Position numbers and translations under genes: made by a program. From positions 1-9,784 of the forward strand of contig JBOGIF010000092.1 of assembly GCA_050742415.1 (NCBI GenBank): a stretch of DNA of 9,784 nucleotides. The letters are read 5' to 3'. The number at the start of each line of letters is the position of its first letter. Position 1 is the stretch's first letter. Source of the stretch: JBOGIF01 sp050742415 (GTDB lineage Bacteria > Actinomycetota > Acidimicrobiia > Acidimicrobiales > AC-14). Positions 6,069 through 9,784 of the stretch are shown piece after piece. The notes under the pieces are model-generated. The model saw nothing but the letters and a program-made list of their open reading frames with translations. It made no database searches and was not told where the DNA came from.

Positions 6069-8032
6069 GCCCGGGCCGCCACCTCCTCGGTCAGGCGAGT
6101 CACCAGTGCGTCGACTGCCACTCCCCGCTCGACGTCGCCGCCCCGCGGGTTGACGCCCACGGTGCCCGACGCCACGTCGTCGTCGCCGGCCACCAGCACG
6201 TACGGGACCTTCTCCATCTTGTAGCGCCGGATCCGCGATCCAAGGGGCTCGTCGGCCTCCGCCAACTCGACGCGCAGGCCCGCACCACGGAGCCGCTGCG
6301 CCACATCGCTGGCGTAGGCGTCGTGGTCGGCACGCACGCCCAGCACAACCGCCTGCACCGGTGAGAGCCACAAAGGGAAAGCCCCGGCGTAGTGCTCGAG
6401 GAGGATGCCGAAGAACCGCTCGATCGAGCCGAACAGCACCCGGTGGACCATGACCGGCCGGTGCCGGGCGTTGTCGGCGCCCACGAACTCGAGGTCGACG
6501 CGCTGCGGCAGCTGGAGGTCGACCTGCAGCGTCGACATCTGCCAGCGACGGCCGATGGCGTCGCGCACGTGGACGTCGATCTTGGGGGCGTAGAACGCGC
6601 CCTCACCCTCGGCCACCTTGTAGCCGATGCCAACGGCGTCGAGCGCCTGGCGCAGTGCGTCGGTGGCCAGGTCCCACTCCTCGGGCTCGCCCACGAACTT
6701 CTCCGGACGGGTGGCCAGCTCCGCTTCGAAATCAGTGAGGCCGAAGGTGCGCAGCACCTTCAAGACGAAGGCCAGCAGAGACGTGAGCTCGCCGCCGAGC
6801 TGGTCAGGCGTGCAGAAGATGTGCGAGTCGTCCTGGGTGATACCGCGCACCCGGGTGAGGCCATGAAGGACCCCCGAGCGCTCGAACCGGTAGACGGTGC
6901 CGAACTCGAACAGCCGTTGCGGCAGCTCCCGGTACGACCGTGACCGGGACTTGTAGATGAGGATGTGCATCGGGCAGTTCATGGGCTTTGGGTAGTAGGT
7001 GGCGCCCTCCATCTCCATCGGCGGGTACATGCCGTCGGCGTACCACTGGAGGTGCCCGGAGATCTCGAAGAGGGTCGACTTGGCCAGGTGCGGCGTGAAC
7101 ACGAAGTCGTAGCCGGCGGCCTCGTGCTCGGCCCGGGAGTAGTCCTCTATCAGCTTGCGTACGAGGCCGCCCTTGGGGTGGAACACCGGCAGGCCGCCGC
7201 CGATCTCGGGCGGGAAGTGGAACAGGTCGAGCTCCGCGCCGAGCTTTCGGTGGTCGCGGCGCTCGGCCTCCTCCAGCCGGTGGAGGTGCTCGGCCAGCGC
7301 CTTGGGCGACTCCCACGCCGTTCCGTAGATGCGCTGGAGCATCGGCCGGTGCTCGTCGCCCCGCCAGTAGGCGCCAGCGACCTTCATCAGCTTGAACGAG
7401 CCCAGGCGCGAGGTGGACGGCACGTGCGGCCCGCGGCAGAGGTCGGCCCATCCCGCGCCGGCCGCTGCACTGTTGCGGTACACGCTCACCGCGCCGGCCT
7501 CCGCCCCCTCGTCGGGCTCGACCCCTTCGATGATCTCGACCTTGAACGGCTGGTCGGCGAACCGTGCCCGGCCCTCCTCGCGGGTCAGCTCCTCCCGCAC
7601 GAACGGCTGGTCCTCGCCCACGATCTCGCGCATTCGCGACTCGATACGGACGAGGTCGTCGCCGGTGAAATGGGCGTCGCCGGGTAGGGCGAAGTCGTAA
7701 TAGAAGCCGTTCTCGATCGGCGGGCCGATGGCGTACTTGGCCCCCGGGAACAGGTCGCACACGGCTTGCGCGAGCACGTGGGCGGTGCCGTGGCGCAGGA
7801 CGGCCCGGCCCTCGTCGCTGTCGGCGGTGACGATAGCAACGGTGGCGCCGTCGGGCAGCGGGGCGGTGATGTCGACCTGCGAACCGTCGACGGTGGCCGC
7901 CACCGCGGCGGCAGCCAGCCGGCGGCCGATCCCCGCAGCCAGGTCGGCGGCGCTGGCGCCTCGGGGCAACGTGCGCGACGACCCGTCGGGAAGGCGCACC
8001 TCGATCTGGTCGGCCATGACGAAGGCCGACAC
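6065..8032 (-). CDS. thrS: Threonine--tRNA ligase
   Basis: Cytosolic class II aminoacyl-tRNA synthetase that attaches threonine to tRNA-Thr and edits mischarged serine. The full architecture is present in 655 residues: N-terminal TGS domain, editing domain with HGTAH (about 81-85) and CRGPH, catalytic core, and C-terminal anticodon-binding domain. The zinc ligands are Cys353 (MNCPMH), His404 (DDSHIF) and His530 (MVHRVLFGS). Their spacing of 51 and 126 residues equals that of E. coli Cys334/His385/His511. Motif 2 is in YRFERSG...RVRG. I chose the GTG at 8032 because GGAGGGG (8045-8039) lies 6 nt upstream of it. An upstream GTG at 8047 and an ATG at 8017 are alternatives with weaker signals. 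No T-box leader is visible in the 81-bp divergent gap. It is the first gene of the thrS-HIT-membrane protein group, joined by 4-nt overlaps. Confidence 0.97.
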   Translation of the reverse strand: MSAFVMADQIEVRLPDGSSRTLPRGASAADLAAGIGRRLAAAAVAATVDGSQVDITAPLPDGATVAIVTADSDEGRAVLRHGTAHVLAQAVCDLFPGAKYAIGPPIENGFYYDFALPGDAHFTGDDLVRIESRMREIVGEDQPFVREELTREEGRARFADQPFKVEIIEGVEPDEGAEAGAVSVYRNSAAAGAGWADLCRGPHVPSTSRLGSFKLMKVAGAYWRGDEHRPMLQRIYGTAWESPKALAEHLHRLEEAERRDHRKLGAELDLFHFPPEIGGGLPVFHPKGGLVRKLIEDYSRAEHEAAGYDFVFTPHLAKSTLFEISGHLQWYADGMYPPMEMEGATYYPKPMNCPMHILIYKSRSRSYRELPQRLFEFGTVYRFERSGVLHGLTRVRGITQDDSHIFCTPDQLGGELTSLLAFVLKVLRTFGLTDFEAELATRPEKFVGEPEEWDLATDALRQALDAVGIGYKVAEGEGAFYAPKIDVHVRDAIGRRWQMSTLQVDLQLPQRVDLEFVGADNARHRPVMVHRVLFGSIERFFGILLEHYAGAFPLWLSPVQAVVLGVRADHDAYASDVAQRLRGAGLRVELAEADEPLGSRIRRYKMEKVPYVLVAGDDDVASGTVGVNPRGGDVERGVAVDALVTRLTEEVAARA

Positions 8033-8113
8033 TACCGGCCCCTCCACCTGACCTTTTGGCGCAATTTCGGGTCATGGACCACTGCCGCGCGGACAGTTCG
8101 CCAGAATTGGCTG
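8033..8113. promoter_or_regulatory. Divergent intergenic region between thrS and fetA
   Basis: This 81-bp gap lies between two genes transcribed away from each other and must hold or overlap both promoters. The thrS ribosome binding site (minus-strand GGAGGGG, 8045-8039) is clear. I find no convincing -35/-10 pair on either strand and no long hairpin or antiterminator. The fetA side lacks an obvious ribosome binding site, so leaderless translation from near 8114 is possible. Confidence 0.35.
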
Positions 8114-8722
8114 GTGGGAGACCGGTTCGAGTACCGCGACGTGAGGGTCGACGGCGACCACGGGCCGGTGATCGACGGCTTCTCCGCCCGCATCCCCGCC
8201 GACGGCCTGACCGCCGTGGTCGGCCCGTCGGGGGCGGGCAAGACCACGCTGCTGCGCCTGCTCAATCGTCTCGACGACCCCGACGGTGGTGAGGTCCTGT
8301 ACTCCGGGCGCGACGTGCGTAGCTACGACGTGCTCGACCTGCGGCGGCGGGTGCAGTACGTGGGCCAGGTGCCGGTGACCTTCCCGGGTTCGGTGGCTGA
8401 CAACGTCGGCGCGCGCAGCGCCGAGCTCCTCGGGCGGGTGGGGCTCGACGCCGCCCTGGCCAGCCGGGAGGCGGACCGCCTGTCGGTCGGCGAGGCCCAG
8501 CGCATGTGCCTGGCCCGGTCGCTGGCCCGTTCACCCGAGTGCCTCCTGCTCGACGAGCCCACCTCTGCACTCGACGCCACCTCCAAGACCGGAATCGAGG
8601 CGCTGGTTCGCACACTGGCCGACGGGGGGCTGACCGTCGTGATGGTGACCCATGACCGCCGCCAGGCCGAGGAGCTGGCCGATCGGATGATCGAGGTCCC
8701 CTCGCCGAATGCCGCTCCGTGA
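8114..8722 (+). CDS. fetA: FetA-type ABC transporter ATP-binding protein
   Basis: Cytoplasmic ATPase subunit, 202 residues from the GTG at 8114, that should power the membrane partner encoded next. Walker A is GPSGAGKTT (37-45), the Q-loop Gln is 85 (YVGQ), Walker B with catalytic Glu is LLLDEP (144-149), the D-loop follows as SALD, and the switch His is 180 (VTHD). The signature reads LSVGE (123-127) instead of LSGGE, a one-residue variation. The compact length and the UPF0014 permease downstream identify it as the YbbL/FetA type, linked in E. coli to iron export and oxidative-stress resistance; iron as the substrate here is by homology only. The frame is open far upstream across thrS, but that part is antisense to thrS and not credible. 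No strong ribosome binding site is seen. Its stop overlaps the GTG at 8719, which starts a five-codon mini-cistron. Confidence 0.87.
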   Translation: MGDRFEYRDVRVDGDHGPVIDGFSARIPADGLTAVVGPSGAGKTTLLRLLNRLDDPDGGEVLYSGRDVRSYDVLDLRRRVQYVGQVPVTFPGSVADNVGARSAELLGRVGLDAALASREADRLSVGEAQRMCLARSLARSPECLLLDEPTSALDATSKTGIEALVRTLADGGLTVVMVTHDRRQAEELADRMIEVPSPNAAP

Positions 8723-8745
8723 ACGACCTCACGTGAACGACCTCA
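8718..8745 (+). repeat. Perfect 14-bp tandem duplication at the fetA/fetB junction
   Basis: CGTGAACGACCTCA occurs twice without a gap, at 8718-8731 and 8732-8745. The first copy holds the end of fetA (TGA 8720-8722) overlapping GTG 8719-8721. The second copy holds GTG 8733-8735, which opens the permease frame. Reading from the first GTG gives five sense codons and a TGA at 8734-8736 that overlaps the second GTG. The simplest reading is slippage duplication of an ancestral GTGA stop-start overlap. Confidence 0.85.
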
Positions 8746-9518
8746 GCGGCCGGATCTCGTTCACGGATGTCGGGCTCGCTCTCCTGTTGGTGGCGGTGGC
8801 CGTGGGCGTGTCCCGACTGCGCCATGCCGACCTGGAGCGCGACATCCTCGTCGCCACCTTCCGCTCCTTCGCCCAACTGCTGGCCGTCGGCTTCGTGCTC
8901 GACTACGTCTTCCGCAGCCGCAGCTCGCTCACGCCGGTCGTGCTGGCAGTGATGGTCGTCACCGCCACGCTCACCTCGGGCGCCCGTGGACGCGACGTGC
9001 CGGGCGCGCGGGGCATCGCGCTGGCGTCGCTGGTCGTCGCCACCGGCGGCACCCTGGGCGTGCTCCTGGCGTTGCGCATCGTGCCTGCCGTCCCCCGCTC
9101 CGCAATACCGCTCGGGTCGATGATCATCTCCAACGCCATGGTCACGACGTCGCTGGTGATGGCCCGCCTCCGCGACGACCTGGCGTCAGCCCGACGGGAG
9201 GTGGAGGCGCGCCTCAGCCTGGGGCAGACGTCGACCGAGGCGGCGGCACCGTGGCACCAGTTGGCCGTCCGCGCCGGCATGCTGCCGATCATCGACAACA
9301 CCAAGGTGGTGGGGCTCGTGGCCCTGCCCGGCGCCATGACCGGGATGCTGCTGGCCGGCGCCTCGGCCTCGTCGGCCATCCGCCTCCAGCTCGTGGTCAT
9401 GTACATGATCCTCGGCGGCAACGCCTTCGCAGCCCTGGTGGCCGGTCGCCTCACGGTGCGGGCGCTGTTCACCCCCGCCCACCAGCTCATCCGATCCCTA
9501 CGCCGCAACGGCGCCTGA
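8733..9518 (+). CDS. fetB: FetB/YbbM-family (UPF0014) ABC transporter permease
   Basis: Polytopic inner-membrane protein of 261 residues, close to the 259 of E. coli FetB, expected to form an exporter with the upstream ATPase. About seven hydrophobic segments are present, starting with LALLLVAVAVGVSRL. Family-typical blocks are GSMIISNAMVTTSL, the cytoplasmic loop EARLSLGQTSTEAA, and LPIIDNTKVVGLVALPGAMTGMLLAG, all matching FetB as remembered. The family has been tied to iron homeostasis, so metal export is likely but not shown here. I prefer the GTG at 8733 because it lies in the duplicated junction sequence and mimics an ancestral GTGA overlap with fetA. An in-frame ATG at 8709 would overlap fetA by 14 nt and add eight residues. 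It ends 8 bp from the convergent gene on the right. Confidence 0.88.
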   Translation: MNDLSGRISFTDVGLALLLVAVAVGVSRLRHADLERDILVATFRSFAQLLAVGFVLDYVFRSRSSLTPVVLAVMVVTATLTSGARGRDVPGARGIALASLVVATGGTLGVLLALRIVPAVPRSAIPLGSMIISNAMVTTSLVMARLRDDLASARREVEARLSLGQTSTEAAAPWHQLAVRAGMLPIIDNTKVVGLVALPGAMTGMLLAGASASSAIRLQLVVMYMILGGNAFAALVAGRLTVRALFTPAHQLIRSLRRNGA

Positions 9519-9526
9519 GCCGATGG

Positions 9527-9784
9527 CTACAGCAGCCCGAGCCTCAGCTCGGCGTCCTGGGGCTGGTCGGCGCCGCTGACCGTCACCTCCACCGTGGCCG
9601 GACCCGACGCGCCTCCCGACGTGTACGTGACCAGCACGTCACACGAGTCGCGGGGGGCAAGATCCGCTACCCGGCACTCGGTGTCGTCGACGGTGAACTG
9701 AGCCGCCCCCGGCCCCTCCACGGTGACCGACTCCACCGAGAACACACTGGATCCGGTGTTGCGAACCGTAAGGGGCTTCTCAGA
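9527..9784 (-). CDS. C-terminal part of a choice-of-anchor-D / ASH-like domain protein (partial)
   Basis: The reading frame is open to the right edge, so only the last 85 residues are seen and the start lies outside. The visible part follows the pattern of a choice-of-anchor-D (ASH/HYDIN-like) immunoglobulin fold. It has LTVRNTGSSVFSVESV, then GAAQFTV, a Cys-containing turn (DDTECRVADLAPRDSCDV) and a final strand pair ending in VEVTVSG. Such domains usually occur as repeats in secreted or surface proteins. The two cysteines, 13 residues apart, match the common C...lapg.sC pattern and may form a disulfide. The stop is TAG at 9527-9529. Domain identity is pattern recognition; the overall function is unknown. 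Confidence 0.72.
   Translation of the reverse strand, partial: SEKPLTVRNTGSSVFSVESVTVEGPGAAQFTVDDTECRVADLAPRDSCDVLVTYTSGGASGPATVEVTVSGADQPQDAELRLGLL
9537..9552. terminator. Short perfect hairpin at the convergent fetB / anchor-D gene end
   Basis: CCGAGC (9537-9542) and GCTCGG (9547-9552) form a perfect 6-bp stem around the loop CTCA. It lies 18 bp past the fetB stop, inside the last codons of the opposing gene. No T-run follows, so it is only a weak terminator candidate, serving mainly fetB. Confidence 0.25.

Noticed and set aside
6965..7687. Plus-strand open frame (240 codons) opposite thrS
   Set aside because: Antisense shadow with no motif, and no ribosome binding site that stands out.
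6804..8075. Minus-strand open frame (423 codons) in another frame over thrS
   Set aside because: It is an Arg/Pro-rich out-of-frame shadow of thrS; the thrS frame has all three zinc ligands and the editing motifs.
7766..8113. N-terminal extension of the FetA frame back into thrS
   Set aside because: It is antisense to the thrS TGS and editing region and unlike the ABC ATPase N-terminus; the domain begins just after 8114.
8033..8113. T-box or other riboswitch leader for thrS
   Set aside because: The 81-bp gap is too short and shows no T-box consensus, specifier stem or terminator/antiterminator pair.
1..9784. CRISPR array, insertion sequence, prophage, toxin-antitoxin or secondary-metabolite system
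   Set aside because: No spaced repeats, transposase, terminal inverted repeats, integrase, tRNA-adjacent att-like repeat or biosynthetic gene set is visible on either strand.

Overview
The window is high-GC, densely packed bacterial DNA. It looks like an actinomycetote chromosome. The strongest pointers are a phosphatidylinositol phosphate synthase and a phosphatidylinositol-mannoside acyltransferase, which belong to the phosphatidylinositol mannoside (PIM) pathway, in the neighbourhood of thrS and an actinobacterial-type HIT protein. A deep, non-mycobacterial lineage such as Acidimicrobiia is my guess from overall protein character; the sequence does not prove it.

Layout, left to right. Minus strand, 22-1760: the PatA-type acyltransferase, downstream of the PIP synthase. 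Plus strand, 1885-5013: an EF-G-like GTPase (EF-G2 type) followed by two tandem, overlapping DinB-like genes of identical length. Minus strand, 5035-8032: thrS, then an overlapping HIT-family gene, then an overlapping gene for a small two-helix membrane protein. Plus strand, 8114-9518: a FetAB-type ABC exporter (ATPase, then permease). Minus strand, 9527 to the right edge: the C-terminal end of a choice-of-anchor-D (ASH-like) beta-sandwich protein that continues outside the window.

The minus-strand genes reproduce the order thrS - HIT - PIP synthase - PIM acyltransferase known from Mycobacterium (Rv2614c to Rv2611c). Here the series is interrupted by an extra membrane-protein gene and by the oppositely oriented EF-G2/DinB block. 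The cluster joins threonyl-tRNA charging, a nucleotide (probably Ap4A) hydrolase or phosphorylase, and the first steps of PIM envelope-lipid synthesis.

No RNA genes, CRISPR array, insertion sequence, phage gene or att site was seen. No gene-free stretch exceeds 300 bases. I do not see a new multi-gene system. The points worth a second look are an EF-G2 with a degenerate G3 motif, the paralogous DinB pair with N-terminal CxxC, a perfect 14-bp tandem duplication that creates a five-codon mini-cistron between fetA and fetB, and an acyltransferase gene with no conventional start codon where homology says it should begin.
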